From Streptomyces sp. NBC_01335 (GTDB lineage: Bacteria; Actinomycetota; Actinomycetes; Streptomycetales; Streptomycetaceae), in assembly GCF_035953295.1 (NCBI RefSeq), contig NZ_CP108370.1, positions 5,113,001 through 5,177,000 of the forward strand: DNA of 64,000 bases, given 5' to 3'. Under the pieces are notes generated by a model that worked only from the letters and a program-made list of their open reading frames with translations, ran no database searches and had not been told where the DNA came from. The first letter of the stretch is position 1, and each line of letters starts with the position of its first letter. This document shows, piece after piece, positions 34,860-45,641 of the stretch. The position numbers and the translations under genes were made by a program.

Positions 34860-37094
34860 ATGGGGCGAGCGGATGAGCGTCGTGCCCGCAGCCGCGAGGC
34901 GCGGGCCGGCAAGAGGGGCGGCATACGCGGGCTCTTCACCTGGAAGCGGCTGCTGGGCACCTTCTTCGGTCTCTGCCTGCTGGTGATGGGCGCCTTCGTG
35001 GTGCTGTACCTGTACGTACCGGTGCCCGAGGCGAACGCCCAGGCGCAGAAGCAGAGCAACGTCTACAAGTACAGCGACGGCACCGTGCTGGCCCGCACGG
35101 GCGAGGTGAACCGGGAGATCGTCGACCTCGCGCAGGTCCCGAAGGACGTGCAGCACACCTTCGTCGCCGCCGAGAACAAGTCCTTCTACCAGGACAAGGG
35201 CGTCGACCTGAAGGGCACCACCCGGGCCCTGCTCAGCACCGTCTCCGGCAAGGGGAAGCAGGGTGGCTCGACCATCACCCAGCAGTACGTGAAGAACTAC
35301 TACCTCACGCAGGACGCGACGGTCTCCCGCAAGCTCAAGGAACTGGTGATCTCGCTCAAGGTCGACCAGAAGATGACCAAGGACGACATCCTCGCCGGGT
35401 ACATCAACACCGCCTTCTACGGGCGCGGCGCCAGCGGCATCCAGGCCGCCGCCCAGGCGTACTACGGCGTGGACGCCTCCAAGCTCGACGTCTCCCAGGG
35501 CGCCTACCTCGCCTCGCTGCTCCAGGCCCCCAGCCAGTACGACTGGTCCACGGCCACCGACACGGGCAAGCGCCTGGTCAAGGACCGCTGGGGCTACACC
35601 CTGGACAACATGGTCGAGAAGGGCTGGCTCAGCAGCGCCGACCGCCAGGGCCTCAAGTTCCCCGTCCCGAAGACCCCCAAGGCCGCGCCCGGCATGGAGG
35701 GCCAGAACTACTACCTCGTCGAGGCGGCCAAGGACGAGCTCAAGAAGCAGGGCGTCACCGACGAGCAGCTCGACGCCGGCGGCTGGACCATCACGCTCAA
35801 CATCGACAAGAAGCGCCAGAAGCAGCTGGAGAACTCGGTCGACGACCAGCTGGAGTCGAAGCTGGACCGGAAGGGCAACAAGGTCGACGCCACCGTCCAG
35901 GCGGGCGCCACCTCGGTCGACCCGAAGACCGGCGCGGTCGTCGCGCTCTACGGCGGGGTCGGCCTCCCCGAGCACTACATCTCCAACGCCACCCGCAGGG
36001 ACTACCAGCCCGCCTCCACCTTCAAGCCGCTGGTGCTCGCCTCCGCCCTGGAGAACGAGTCCACCACGCAGGACGGCGATCTGATCGGCCTGAACACGGT
36101 CTACGACGGCACCAGCCAACGGCCGGTGGTCGGGAGCGACACCCCGTTCGCCCCGCAGAACGAGGACGACCGGTCCTACGGCGACATCAGCGTGCAGAGG
36201 GCGCTGAACGACTCGGTCAACTCCGTCTTCGCGCAGATGGTCGTCGACGTGGACCCCGCCAAGGTGAAGAAGACGGCGCTGAGCCTCGGGCTGCCGGACA
36301 AGGGCTTCCCCGAGCGCCCCGCCATCACGCTGGGCACCATGAACGCCTCGACGTGGGACATGGCCGGCGCCTACGCCACCCTCGACAACCACGGCAAGAA
36401 GGTCACGCCGTTCATCGTGAAGTCGGCCGAGCACCGCGACCGCACGGTCGAGGCCGTCGACGGCGTCGGCAAGCAGGTGATCAGCCGCAAGTCGGCCGAC
36501 ACCGTGACCAAGGCGATGACCGGGGTCATCGACTCCGGTTCCGGCCAGGCCGCCAACACCTCCGCGTACGAGGCGGCGGGCAAGACCGGTACCTCCGAGA
36601 ACAACAAGGCGGCCTGGTTCGCGGCCTACACGCCCGAGCTGACCACCGTCGTCGCGCTCTACGGCGAGTCCCCGAAGGAGGGCGGCGGACAGGTCAGCCT
36701 GACCGGCACCGCCAACTCCGGCCGCGCCAACGGTGGTGGCTTCCCCGCCAGGATCTGGGCCGACTACACGCTGGGGGCGCTGAACGGCGGCTCCGACGCG
36801 CAGTTCGACCTGGAGGACGTGGAGAAGGGCGAGGTGCCCTACACCCCGCCGCCGACCCCGACCGAGTCGGCCTCGCCCTCCCCGACACCGAGCGCCACGA
36901 CCGCGTCCCCGTCGGCGACGCCCTCGCAGGAGCCGACCGAGGAGACCCCCTCGCCGGACCCGAGCCAGTCGACCACCGTGGAGCCCAGCGAGACGCCCTC
37001 CGACGGGGGGTACGACCCGGGGGACGGCGGCGACGACGGTGGAGGCGACACCCAGCCGACGGAGCGCCCGGGCGGCGTCGGCCTGCTCGGCTGA
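34860..37094 (+). CDS. Class A penicillin-binding protein (glycosyltransferase/transpeptidase)
   Basis: The 744-residue protein has a basic cytoplasmic tail and one membrane segment (about 38-58). The GT51 domain carries catalytic Glu in VAAENKSFYQDKG and motif GGSTITQQYVKNYY, and the transpeptidase domain carries SXXK in PASTFK, SXN in DSVNS and KTG in AGKTGTS. The last 90 residues form a Ser/Thr/Pro/Glu- then Gly/Asp-rich exported tail, presumably disordered and wall-facing. It polymerises and cross-links peptidoglycan. In the first GT motif Asn-Lys replaces the common Asp-Arg after Glu. ATG 34860 is preceded by AGGAG. Confidence 0.95.
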   Translation: MGRADERRARSREARAGKRGGIRGLFTWKRLLGTFFGLCLLVMGAFVVLYLYVPVPEANAQAQKQSNVYKYSDGTVLARTGEVNREIVDLAQVPKDVQHTFVAAENKSFYQDKGVDLKGTTRALLSTVSGKGKQGGSTITQQYVKNYYLTQDATVSRKLKELVISLKVDQKMTKDDILAGYINTAFYGRGASGIQAAAQAYYGVDASKLDVSQGAYLASLLQAPSQYDWSTATDTGKRLVKDRWGYTLDNMVEKGWLSSADRQGLKFPVPKTPKAAPGMEGQNYYLVEAAKDELKKQGVTDEQLDAGGWTITLNIDKKRQKQLENSVDDQLESKLDRKGNKVDATVQAGATSVDPKTGAVVALYGGVGLPEHYISNATRRDYQPASTFKPLVLASALENESTTQDGDLIGLNTVYDGTSQRPVVGSDTPFAPQNEDDRSYGDISVQRALNDSVNSVFAQMVVDVDPAKVKKTALSLGLPDKGFPERPAITLGTMNASTWDMAGAYATLDNHGKKVTPFIVKSAEHRDRTVEAVDGVGKQVISRKSADTVTKAMTGVIDSGSGQAANTSAYEAAGKTGTSENNKAAWFAAYTPELTTVVALYGESPKEGGGQVSLTGTANSGRANGGGFPARIWADYTLGALNGGSDAQFDLEDVEKGEVPYTPPPTPTESASPSPTPSATTASPSATPSQEPTEETPSPDPSQSTTVEPSETPSDGGYDPGDGGDDGGGDTQPTERPGGVGLLG

Positions 37095-37140
37095 CCCGCG
37101 GCGGCGCGGCCTGCCCGGCCGGGCAGGCGGCCCGCGCACA

Positions 37141-37186
37141 CGACCGAGGGGCGGTACCGGAGACGATCCGGTACCGCCCTCGGTCG
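37141..37186. terminator. Bidirectional terminator between PBP and catalase genes
   Basis: Arms CGACCGAGGGGCGGTACCGG and CCGGTACCGCCCTCGGTCG pair over about 19 bp with one bulged G around a 7-nt loop, in a convergent gap. Confidence 0.85.
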
Positions 37187-37199
37187 TTCGGGTGGCCGG

Positions 37200-38663
37200 T
37201 CAGCCGCCGTTGACCTTCCTGGCGACCCGGTCGCCGAGGTCCTTGTCGACGTTGCGCCAGTACTGCAGCGCGCGCTCCAGGACCGGGGCGCTCACCCCGT
37301 CCAGCAGATGGCCGGAGATGTTCGAGACCAGCCGGTCCCGCGCCGCGTCGTCGAGGACCTGGCGCACCAGCGTGCCCGCCTGGCCCCAGTCGTCGTCCTC
37401 GCTGTGCAGCTTGTACGCCTCGTGGACCATCTCGCCCGCCGTCGCCCACCCGGCGGGGTCGCCGAACCGGGCGGTGTCCGCGGCCGGGCCGCCGTACGAG
37501 TTCGGCGCGTACACCGCTCCCGTCCGCGACGGCTCGTACCGCATCGGGCCGTCCTTCGCGTACGAGTTCACGCCGTGCCGGGGCCGGTTCGGCGGGAGCT
37601 GCGCGTAGTTCGGGCCGATCCGGTAGCGGTGCGTGTCCGGGTAGGAGAAGAGCCGGCCGAGCAGCATCTTGTCCGGCGACGGGCCGATGCCGGGCACCAG
37701 GTTCGACGGTTCGAAGGACGCCTGCTCGATGTGGACGAAGAAGTCCTCGGGGTTCTCGTTCAGCGTCATCCGGCCGACCTCGGTCAGCGGATAGTCGCCG
37801 TGCGGCCACACCTTGGTCAGGTCGAACGGGTTGAACCGGTAGTCCGGCGCGTCCTCGAACGGCATGATCTGGACCCGCAGCGTCCAGCTCGGGTGGTCGC
37901 CGCGCCTGATCGCCTCGAACAGGTCCCGGCGGTGCACGTCACCGTCGGTGCCGGCCATCGCGTCGGCGTCGGCCTGCGTGTAGAAGTCGATGCCCTGGTC
38001 GGTCTGGAAGTGGTACTTCACCCAGAAGCGCTCCCCGCCCGCGTTCACCCACATGTAGGTGTGCGAGCTGAAGCCGTCCATGTTCCGGTACGTCTTCGGG
38101 ATCCCCCGGTCGCCCATCAGCCAGGTGACCTGGTGGGCGGACTCCGGGGAGAGCGTCCAGAAGTCCCACTGCATGTCGTGGTCGCGCACCCCGCTGTCCG
38201 GGCGGCGCTTCTGCGAGCGGATGAAGTCCTGGAACTTCATCGGGTCCCGTACGAAGAAGACCGGCGTGTTGTTGCCGACCATGTCGTAGTTGCCCTGCTC
38301 GGTGTAGAACTTCAGCGCGAAACCGCGGGGGTCGCGCCAGGTGTCGGGAGAGCCTTGCTCACCGGCGACCGTCGAGAAACGCGCCAGCATGTCGGTGCGC
38401 TTGCCCGGCTGGAACAGGTCGGCCTTGGTGAACTGGCTCACGTCGTTGGTCACGACGAAGGTGCCGTACGCCCCCGATCCCTTGGCGTGCACCACCCGCT
38501 CGGGGACCCGTTCACGGTTGAACTGGGCCATCTTCTCGATCAGGTAGTGGTCCTGGAGCAGGATCGGGCCGTCCGCACCGACGGTGAGCGAGTGTTCGTC
38601 GCTCTCCACCGGAATCCCGGCGTTGTTCGTGGTGTACGGAAGCTTGCGGGTCTCCTCGGTCAC
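37200..38663 (-). CDS. Monofunctional haem catalase, small subunit (clade 3)
   Basis: This 487-residue protein has the catalase core: catalytic His59 in [12 protein letters not shown], the Asn-bearing [14 protein letters not shown], and the proximal haem signature [14 protein letters not shown] with ligand Tyr. The length fits clade 3 small-subunit catalases, which disproportionate hydrogen peroxide. GTG 38663 has GGGAGGA upstream. There is no linked Fur-family gene in view, unlike catR-catA. Confidence 0.95.
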   Translation of the reverse strand: MTEETRKLPYTTNNAGIPVESDEHSLTVGADGPILLQDHYLIEKMAQFNRERVPERVVHAKGSGAYGTFVVTNDVSQFTKADLFQPGKRTDMLARFSTVAGEQGSPDTWRDPRGFALKFYTEQGNYDMVGNNTPVFFVRDPMKFQDFIRSQKRRPDSGVRDHDMQWDFWTLSPESAHQVTWLMGDRGIPKTYRNMDGFSSHTYMWVNAGGERFWVKYHFQTDQGIDFYTQADADAMAGTDGDVHRRDLFEAIRRGDHPSWTLRVQIMPFEDAPDYRFNPFDLTKVWPHGDYPLTEVGRMTLNENPEDFFVHIEQASFEPSNLVPGIGPSPDKMLLGRLFSYPDTHRYRIGPNYAQLPPNRPRHGVNSYAKDGPMRYEPSRTGAVYAPNSYGGPAADTARFGDPAGWATAGEMVHEAYKLHSEDDDWGQAGTLVRQVLDDAARDRLVSNISGHLLDGVSAPVLERALQYWRNVDKDLGDRVARKVNGG

Positions 38664-38831
38664 GAGCGTCCTCCCGTCGGGGTGGGGGGTGGGGCAGGAG
38701 GTGCCCGGCGTTGATCCACCGGACACCCACCAGGCCGCTCTGACGTTCGGGACCGAGTCAACTCTCCGGCCCCGGGGTCGGCAACACGTGCGCCGGCCCC
38801 CGACAGGGCCTACCACCCTCGTACGCCCCTT

Positions 38832-40757
38832 CTACTGTCCCCGGGTCGCCATCTCGAACCAGACCACCTTGCCCGAGGAGAGCCGCGTCGCCCCCCATCG
38901 CCGGGCCAGCCGGTTCACCAGGAACAGGCCGCGCCCGTTCTCGTCCGTCTCCCGGGCCCGGCGCTGCCGGGGCAGCTGCGGCGAGTCGTCGCCGACCTCG
39001 CAGCGCAGGATGTCGGTCCGCAGCAGCCGCAGCGTCACCGGCCGCTCGGCGTACCGCACGGCATTGGTGACCACCTCGCTGACCAGCAGCTCCACCTCGT
39101 CCGAGAGGTCGGCGTCCATGTCCCAGCGCTCCATCGCCCCCCGGGCCAGCCGGCGGGCCCGGCCCGGCGCCGAGTCCTCCGGGTCCAGGGACCAGTACGC
39201 CACGTCGTTCGGCGCGATCCCGTCGAAGCGGGCCGCCAGCAGCGCGATGTCGTCGTCCCGGTCGCCCGGCCCGAGCATGTCGAGCACGTCGTCGCAGAGC
39301 GCCTCCAGCGGCGGCGAGTGGTCCGGACCGGTCAGCCGCGCGGTCGCGGCCAGCCGCTCCCGCAGCTGCTCGATGCCGGTCCACACGTCCCGCACCCGCG
39401 ACTCCACCAGGCCGTCCGTGTACAGCAGCAGCGTGCCGCCGGCGGGCGCCTCCAGCTCCACCGCCTCGAAGTCGACCCCGCCCACCCCGATCGGGGCGTT
39501 GGGCGGCACGTCGAGCACCTCCGCCCGCCCGCCGAGGTGCAGCAGCACCGGCGGCGGATGGCCGGCGTTGGCGACCGTGATGCGGTGCGCCACCGGGTCG
39601 TACACCGCGTACAGGCAGGTCGCCATGCGGTTCTCGCCGAGCCGCTGCGCCTGCTCGTCCAGGTGGTGCAGGACCTCCTGGGGCGGCAGGTCGAGACCGG
39701 CGAGCGTCTGCGCGGTGGTGCGCAGCTGCCCCATGATCGCGGCCGAGGTCATCGAGTGGCCCATGACGTCGCCCACGACCAGCGCGACCCGGCTGCCCGG
39801 CAGCGGGATCGCGTCGTACCAGTCGCCGCCGACCCGGGCGGTCTCGGCCGCCGGGAGGTAGCGGGAGGCGAGCCGCACCCCGGTGGGCTGCGGCAGCGAG
39901 TCCGGCAGCATGGTGCGCTGGAGCTCGTCCGCGATGTACGCCTCACGGCCGTAGAGGACAGCCTTGTCGATGCCGAGCGCGGTGTGCGTCGCCAGCTGCG
40001 CCGCGACCAGCAGGTCGTTCGCCTCGAAGGGGGCGCGCTCGGTGGTGCGCAGGAAGACGGCCGAGCCGATGACCCGCCGCCGGCCGCGCAGCGGGGCCAG
40101 GATCGCGCGGTGACCGGTGGGCGCGGGCCGCCCGGAGCCGAGCAGCTCGGGCAGGGCCGACCGGGCCGCCGCGTTGTCGCCGAAGACCGGGCGCACCCCG
40201 CGCAGCACCTCGCCGAGCGCGCCACCGTTACGGACCTCGCAGAGGTCCGCGACGGGCAGCAGATCGGTCCCCGGGTCGATCACCGGCGGTCTGAGCCGTT
40301 CGGGGTCGTGGAGCGCGTCCACGTCCTCCTCGGCCGTCCGCAGCCGGTCGCTGCGCCGCAGCCGCAGCACGAACGGCTCCACCGGCCGCTCGTCGCCCAC
40401 CGGCAGCGGATCGCGCAGGTAGATGAGGATCTCGTCGCAGAAGGTCGGCACGCTGGCCCGGCAGAGCCCGAGCACGATCTCGTCGAGATCGATGCCCCGG
40501 GCGATCCGGCGGGTGGCCGCGCCGACGAACCGCAGCCGGTCGCCCTCGCGCCGCGACGCCGCCTGCGGGTCGGGCGCGGCGATGGCGCCGGGGACGGCGG
40601 GAGCGGTGCCGGGCGCCCTGGGGGCTCCGGCGGGTCCCGGGATGGCCGCGGGCGTCGCGGCGGCCGGCGTGGCGTCCTGCTGCCGGGGCCGGGTGCGTTC
40701 CTGCGGCCGGGCGGCGAGAGGCCGGTGGCCTTCGTGGGAGGTGGGGTGCTCCGTCAC
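38832..40757 (-). CDS. SpoIIE-type PP2C phosphatase with GAF and RsbW-like domains
   Basis: This protein of about 641 residues has an Ala/Pro-rich disordered start, a GAF-like sensor region (about 75-270) and a PP2C/SpoIIE phosphatase (about 285-500: RVGGDWYDAIPL, VVGDVMGHSMTSAAIMG, TLLLYTDGLVE, GDRDDDIALLAARF with metal Asp residues). A C-terminal HATPase_c domain (DEVELLVSEVVTNAVRYAE, ENGRGLFLVN) completes it. Proteins of this layout act on anti-sigma-factor antagonists and often also carry kinase capacity, linking a GAF-bound signal to sigma factor control. GTG 40757 gives the compact start. The partner sigma system is not in this window. Confidence 0.92.
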   Translation of the reverse strand: MTEHPTSHEGHRPLAARPQERTRPRQQDATPAAATPAAIPGPAGAPRAPGTAPAVPGAIAAPDPQAASRREGDRLRFVGAATRRIARGIDLDEIVLGLCRASVPTFCDEILIYLRDPLPVGDERPVEPFVLRLRRSDRLRTAEEDVDALHDPERLRPPVIDPGTDLLPVADLCEVRNGGALGEVLRGVRPVFGDNAAARSALPELLGSGRPAPTGHRAILAPLRGRRRVIGSAVFLRTTERAPFEANDLLVAAQLATHTALGIDKAVLYGREAYIADELQRTMLPDSLPQPTGVRLASRYLPAAETARVGGDWYDAIPLPGSRVALVVGDVMGHSMTSAAIMGQLRTTAQTLAGLDLPPQEVLHHLDEQAQRLGENRMATCLYAVYDPVAHRITVANAGHPPPVLLHLGGRAEVLDVPPNAPIGVGGVDFEAVELEAPAGGTLLLYTDGLVESRVRDVWTGIEQLRERLAATARLTGPDHSPPLEALCDDVLDMLGPGDRDDDIALLAARFDGIAPNDVAYWSLDPEDSAPGRARRLARGAMERWDMDADLSDEVELLVSEVVTNAVRYAERPVTLRLLRTDILRCEVGDDSPQLPRQRRARETDENGRGLFLVNRLARRWGATRLSSGKVVWFEMATRGQ

Positions 40758-41254
40758 GCGTGGGGTTCCGTCCGTCCGGGCCGGTTGTATGAGGCAGTCA
40801 CCTCGTGGGGCGACACTCTGCCCCGGTGAGAGCGGTGGGAACAACGGCGCTCACCCGTGACCACCGCGCGCGGGGCCGAAACCTTGCGCACACATGACCG
40901 AGCGTTGACAACGTTTTCGGTGTCCGAGGTGTCCGAGGTGCCTGAGGTGTCCGCGGTGTCGGCGGAGGCCGCGGTCCCGGGGCCGGGTGCGGTCCCGGCC
41001 GTGCGGACCGCGCCGGCCGCGAGGGCGGCCGTGCCGGGGTGTCCACCCGCTCGTGCGAGCACCACGCCTCCACCCCCTCGTAGTGGCTTCCGCGACCGTG
41101 CGGTCCGTCCGGGCTGCGGCCCGTGCGGGTGGTACGGCGTGTGCGGTGTCGCCTGTGACATGCGGTCAGGTCCGGTGGCCGGTACGCGGGTTGTCGCGCA
41201 CGGGCCCTCGGGAGGCTGATCCTACGGGCGCCCCCCACGGGTGATTCAAGAGTC
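40758..41254. other. Intergenic region with short repeats
   Basis: About 500 bp separating the SpoIIE-type gene from the end of the DUF402 gene, which reads in the same leftward direction. It contains CGTTGACAACG (palindrome, 40905-40915) and a GGTGTCCGA-type 9-bp minisatellite (40918-40965). Open frames on both strands are low-complexity Ala/Pro/Val or Thr/Ser sequence and are not called. Confidence 0.5.
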
Positions 41255-41941
41255 TCACGACGGCGTACGCGCGCGGGTGCGGTCCCAGTCATCCGGCAGC
41301 GCCGGGACGGGCCAGGCCGGATCGGGCCGCCAGTGCTCCCAGCCGTCCCGGAACGGGGACCCCCACGCCTCGATCACCGAGACCGCCGCACGCCCCGCCC
41401 TGCGCACCCGCTCGGCCGTGCCGGGGTCCACCAGGCCGACCCGCTGAGCCTGCGCGAACTCGTCCTCGTCGAGCCACTTCCAGCTCCGGTCGGGGTTCAC
41501 CGAGATGTCGAGGAAGTGATCCTCGGAATCGACCCCAGAACTCCAACGAGTGAGTGGTTCTTCGAAGTTGACGTACCAGTTCCGGAAGACCCAGCCCCGG
41601 TCCCAGAAGAGCCAGACCGACCAGGGCTCACCCGGCCGCGCGAGCTTCAGTACGCCCATGCCCCACCAGGTGTACCGGTCCGTGGTGCGCGGCACGGTGT
41701 AGCGGGTGGCCAGGGGTTCCGCGTGCACCTCGGTGCCGTTGGCGAGCACCGGCCGTACGCACTCGGTGCCCGGCGCCATCCACACCGCGAGGAGGTCCTC
41801 GGTGTCCTGCACGACCGTGACCGGACGGCAGATGCGCAGCGGCGGAGCGTGCGTGGCCCCGAACTCGCTGCCCTTGTCCCGGTAGCGCCAGAGGATCTGG
41901 TCCCCGGGCGCCCAGCGTGTGTGCTCTCCCGTACCTTCCAT
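41255..41941 (-). CDS. DUF402 family protein
   Basis: This 228-residue protein matches DUF402 (FomD-like) proteins: RYTVPRTTDRYTWWGMGVLK, then RNWYVNFEEPLTRWSSGVDS, EDHFLDISVNPDRSWKWLDE. The N-P-D-R and acidic D/E residues are typical metal-ligand positions of this nucleoside-phosphate hydrolase-like fold. The substrate is unknown. TAAGAT lies six nt before the ATG, so translation is probably leaderless. Confidence 0.88.
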   Translation of the reverse strand: MEGTGEHTRWAPGDQILWRYRDKGSEFGATHAPPLRICRPVTVVQDTEDLLAVWMAPGTECVRPVLANGTEVHAEPLATRYTVPRTTDRYTWWGMGVLKLARPGEPWSVWLFWDRGWVFRNWYVNFEEPLTRWSSGVDSEDHFLDISVNPDRSWKWLDEDEFAQAQRVGLVDPGTAERVRRAGRAAVSVIEAWGSPFRDGWEHWRPDPAWPVPALPDDWDRTRARTPS

Positions 41942-42051
41942 GAACAGATCTTACGGACGCCGCCGCGCGGGCGCTGCGATACGTATCACCTCGCGGCCCG
42001 GACCCCGACGGATCGTCAGCGGAACCTGACGATCCGTCCGGGAGCGGAGGT

Positions 42052-43455
42052 TCACGGCCTGGTCATGCGCAGCACGTCCAGCGCCGCGTCCAGCTGTTCC
42101 ACCGTCAGGTCGCCCCGCTCCACGTACCCGGAGGCCAGCACGGTCTCGCGGATCGTGGTGCCGTCGGCCAGCGACTTCTTGGCGACCTTGGCCGCCTCCT
42201 CGTACCCGAGGTACTTGTTCAGCGGGGTCACCACCGAGGGCGAGGACTCCGCGTAGGCGCGGGTCCGGGCGGTGTCGGCGGTGATGCCGTCCACCGTGCG
42301 GTCCGCCAGCAGCCGCGCGGCGTTGGCGAGCAGCCGTACGGACTCCAGCAGGTTCTTCGCGATGACCGGCATCATCACGTTCAGCTCGAAGTTCCCCGCC
42401 GCGCCCGCCACCGCGACCGTGGCGTCGTTCCCCATCACCTGCGCCGCGACCATCAGCACCGCCTCGGGGATCACCGGGTTCACCTTGCCCGGCATGATCG
42501 AGGACCCCGGCTGGAGGTCGGGCAGCGCGATCTCGGCCAGCCCGGTGCGCGGCCCGGAGGCCATCCACCGCAGGTCGTTGGAGATCTTGGTCAGCGAGAC
42601 CGCGACCGTACGCAACTGGCCCGAGACCTCCACGAGCCCGTCCCGCGCCCCCTGCGCCTCGAAGTGGTTGCGGGCCTCCGTCAGCGGCAGCCCCGTCGTG
42701 CCGGCGATCTCCGCGATCACCGCGGCGGAGAAGCCGGGTGGGGTGTTGATCCCGGTGCCGACCGCCGTACCGCCCAGCGGGAGTTCGGCGAGCCGGGGCA
42801 GGGAGGCGCGCAGGCGCTCGACGCCGTAGGAGATCTGCGCCGCGTACCCACCGAACTCCTGTCCAAGGGTGACGGGCGTCGCGTCCATGAGGTGGGTACG
42901 CCCCGACTTGACGACCTCCGCGAACTGGCGCGCCTTGCGCTCCAGCGACGCGGCCAGGTGCTCCAGGGCCGGGACGAGGTCGCCGGTGACGGCGGCGGTG
43001 GCGGCGATGTGGATCGAGGACGGGAAGACGTCGTTCGAGGACTGCGAGGCGTTGACGTGGTCGTTGGGGTGCACGTCACGGCCGAGCCGCTCGGAGGCGA
43101 GGGTGGCGATCACCTCGTTGGTGTTCATGTTGGACGAGGTCCCCGAGCCGGTCTGGAACACGTCGACCGGGAAGTGGTCGTCCCACCGGCCCTCCGCCAC
43201 CTCGGCGGCGGCCCCCCGGATCGCCTCGGCGACCTCCGGATCGAGCACCCCCAGACCGGCGTTGACCTTGGCCGCCGCCGCCTTGATCCGGGCCAGCGCC
43301 TCGATGTGGGCGCGTTCGAGGCGTTGGCCGGAGACGGGGAAGTTCTCCACCGCCCGCTGGGTCTGCGCGCGCCACTTGGCGTCCGCCGGGACCCTCACCT
43401 CACCCATCGAGTCGTGCTCGACACGGAATTCCGCCGGGTCCTGTGCATCGGTCAT
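42052..43455 (-). CDS. fumC: Class II fumarate hydratase
   Basis: This 467-residue iron-independent fumarase has the superfamily signature [11 protein letters not shown] and the conserved blocks [23 protein letters not shown] and [16 protein letters not shown]. It interconverts fumarate and malate in the TCA cycle. CAGGAGG precedes the ATG. An unrelated class I fumarase lies about 2.2 kb upstream in the same direction, so the cell has both an oxidant-resistant and an iron-sulfur enzyme. Confidence 0.97.
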   Translation of the reverse strand: MTDAQDPAEFRVEHDSMGEVRVPADAKWRAQTQRAVENFPVSGQRLERAHIEALARIKAAAAKVNAGLGVLDPEVAEAIRGAAAEVAEGRWDDHFPVDVFQTGSGTSSNMNTNEVIATLASERLGRDVHPNDHVNASQSSNDVFPSSIHIAATAAVTGDLVPALEHLAASLERKARQFAEVVKSGRTHLMDATPVTLGQEFGGYAAQISYGVERLRASLPRLAELPLGGTAVGTGINTPPGFSAAVIAEIAGTTGLPLTEARNHFEAQGARDGLVEVSGQLRTVAVSLTKISNDLRWMASGPRTGLAEIALPDLQPGSSIMPGKVNPVIPEAVLMVAAQVMGNDATVAVAGAAGNFELNVMMPVIAKNLLESVRLLANAARLLADRTVDGITADTARTRAYAESSPSVVTPLNKYLGYEEAAKVAKKSLADGTTIRETVLASGYVERGDLTVEQLDAALDVLRMTRP

Positions 43456-43662
43456 GTTGTTCGAACCTCCTGTGCCGTTGAGCGCGCGCCGTCGCGGGGC
43501 TATTCCCCCGGGTGGTGTCCGGCGGACCACGGCCCAGGTCGCGTCCCCGATCCGCCGGACACCACCCGGCCCGCCCCGGGCCACCCTCTCCCGCACCCGT
43601 ACCCCGCGCGCACGCGGCACGCGGGGTACGGGGCTGACGGGCGGGCCGGCGCCTGCGACCGC

Positions 43663-44967
43663 TCAGGCGGCCGTCAGCACGGCGGACAGCGCCGCCGCCA
43701 GATACGCCGGGTCCTCGGCCCCGCACAGCTCGCGCGCCGAGTGCATGGAGAGCCCGGGGACCCCGACGTCGAGCGTGGTCACCCCGAGCCGGGCGGCGGT
43801 CAGCGGGCCGATCGACGTACCGCAGGGCATCGCGTTGTTGGCGGCGAAGGACTGCCACGGCACCCCGGCCCGGTCGCACGCCTCGCGGAAGAGCGCGACC
43901 CCCGTGCTGTCGGTGGCGTACCGCTGGTTGGTGTTGACCTTCACCGTCGGGCCGCCGTTCGGCAGCGGGTGGTGGCCGGGGTCGTGGCGCTCCTGGTAGT
44001 TGGGGTGCACGGCGTGGGTCATGTCGGCCGAGACGCAGAAGGAGCCGGCCAGTGCCCGCGCCCAGTCCTCCGCGCTGCCGCCGCGCGCCGCCACCGCGCG
44101 CGACAGCACCCGCTCCAGCAGCGGGCTCTGCGCCCCGGTCTGCGAGGCGCTGCCGACCTCCTCGTGGTCGAAGGCGGCCAGCACCGGGATGTACCGGGGC
44201 TGCTCGCCGGCGCCGGCGGCGTCCGCCAGCGCGGTGACGCCCGCGTGCACGGAGACCAGGTTGTCGAGGCGGGGCGCGACCACGAACTCCCGCTCCACGC
44301 CCAGGTATCCCGGCGGCTGGACGTCGTGCAGCATCAGGTCCCAGCCCAGCACGTCCGCCGGGTCCGCGCCGGCCGCCGCCGCGACCCGGCGCAGCAGCGC
44401 GCCCTCCTCGGGCGCGCCGAGCGACCACACCGGGGCGAGGTGGCGCTGCGGGTCGAGCAGTGCCCCCTCGTTGACCCTCCGGTCGAGGTGGATGGCGAGC
44501 TGCGGGACGCGCAGCAGCGGCTCGTCGATGCGCACCAGCAGCTCGCGCGGGGCGCCGGGGGTGCCGCCGCGCAGGGTGAGCCGGCCGCTGATGCCCAGGT
44601 CGCGGTCGAGCCAGGTGTTCAGCGGCACCCCGCCGTAGATCTCGACACCGATCTGGCGCCAGCCCGCGGTCCCCGTGTCGGGGTTCGGTTTCACCCGCAG
44701 GTTCGGCGAGTCGGTGTGACAGCCGACGATCCGCAGGGGGGTGTGCACGGGCGCGTCCTTGGGGACGTACCAGGCGATCAGCGCGCCCGCGCGGGCGACG
44801 TAACAGCCTCCGGTCGTACCGCTCCAGTCGTCCGTACCGCGCAACTCGCGGAATCCCGCCTTCTCCAGGCGCGTCACGGCGCTCGCCACCGCGTGGTAGG
44901 GGGAGGGGCTGGCGGCGATGAAGGCCAGCAGGTCGTCGGTGTGGCTTCGGTGGGGGGCCGGCGTCAT
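43663..44967 (-). CDS. M18 family aminopeptidase
   Basis: The 434-residue metallopeptidase has the M18 pattern: SPSPYHAV, metal ligands in VGCHTDSPNLRVKPNP, ARLDNLVSVHAG, AFDHEEVGSASQTGAQSPLL with catalytic Glu, SADMTHAVHPNY, and the C-terminal AARLGVTTLDVGVPGLSMHS. It should be a cytoplasmic oligomeric zinc aminopeptidase, preferring acidic or aromatic N-termini in known relatives. The gene lies between the two fumarase genes. Confidence 0.93.
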   Translation of the reverse strand: MTPAPHRSHTDDLLAFIAASPSPYHAVASAVTRLEKAGFRELRGTDDWSGTTGGCYVARAGALIAWYVPKDAPVHTPLRIVGCHTDSPNLRVKPNPDTGTAGWRQIGVEIYGGVPLNTWLDRDLGISGRLTLRGGTPGAPRELLVRIDEPLLRVPQLAIHLDRRVNEGALLDPQRHLAPVWSLGAPEEGALLRRVAAAAGADPADVLGWDLMLHDVQPPGYLGVEREFVVAPRLDNLVSVHAGVTALADAAGAGEQPRYIPVLAAFDHEEVGSASQTGAQSPLLERVLSRAVAARGGSAEDWARALAGSFCVSADMTHAVHPNYQERHDPGHHPLPNGGPTVKVNTNQRYATDSTGVALFREACDRAGVPWQSFAANNAMPCGTSIGPLTAARLGVTTLDVGVPGLSMHSARELCGAEDPAYLAAALSAVLTAA

Positions 44968-45641
44968 GCGTCGTCCGCCTTTCCGGTGGTGTGCGACCGC
45001 GAGGGTGGGGCACGGGGGTTGTCGGCGATCTCCCCGCCGCTCGCGGCACGGGGGCGAGTTGGGCGCGCACGGCTCGTGCGGGCGGTGGGGGGCCCGGCGG
45101 ATCAGGGCCGGACACGCTCAACCCACCGCAGACGCCGGGCGCCGCGCAAGCCCGCCCCCGGGCGCGCTGCGGGAAAGGGGCGGTGGTCCGGGCGCCGGGC
45201 GGCCCCCCGGCCGCAGGGGTCGCGGCGGCACCGGGGAACGGGGGGCACCTGCCCGCACCACCGGGCGCCGGGCCGAATTCGCTGTCCGCGCGCGCCGGAT
45301 GTGCTCCACGGAGATCGCGCCGCCGGGTACGGACCGCCGCCCGCGCACCGCCGGTCCGCCGCCCCGGGAAGAGCGGCCGTCACCTGGCGTCATTGCGCGA
45401 AATTGGCTTGATTTCGCCGGTGCGCTCGCGGGGCGCTCATCGGCGGCTCCAGACCGGCGGCTTCAGGAAAGCGCGCGGGGCGCCCCGGCCGGATGTCACC
45501 GGCCGGAACGCCCCTGGGAAGGCCCTCGGGATGCCCTCCTGCGTACGGATCGGGCTGTACGGGTCGGGCTCCGCGGGCCCGTACGGGTCGGGCCCGTACG
45601 GGTCGGGCCCGTACGTGATCGGGCTCCGCGGCCCGTCCGGG
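44968..45641. other. GC-rich intergenic region with hairpin and GTACGGGTCGGGC repeats
   Basis: About 670 bp with no supported gene. A hairpin at 45477-45515 (GGGGCG plus CCGGCCGG arms around ATGTCA) and tandem GTACGGGTCGGGC units (45558-45612) lie just beyond the end of the class I fumarase gene and may act as its terminator and mRNA stabiliser. Confidence 0.5.

Noticed and set aside
40857..41219. Possible 120-codon gene on the plus strand between the SpoIIE-type and DUF402 genes
   Set aside because: The product is Val/Ser/Ala/Pro low-complexity sequence derived from a minisatellite, with no ribosome site or recognisable domain.
43453..43470. GTTCGAACC reminiscent of a tRNA T-loop
   Set aside because: No acceptor or anticodon stems around it; it is the ribosome-site region of fumC read on the other strand.
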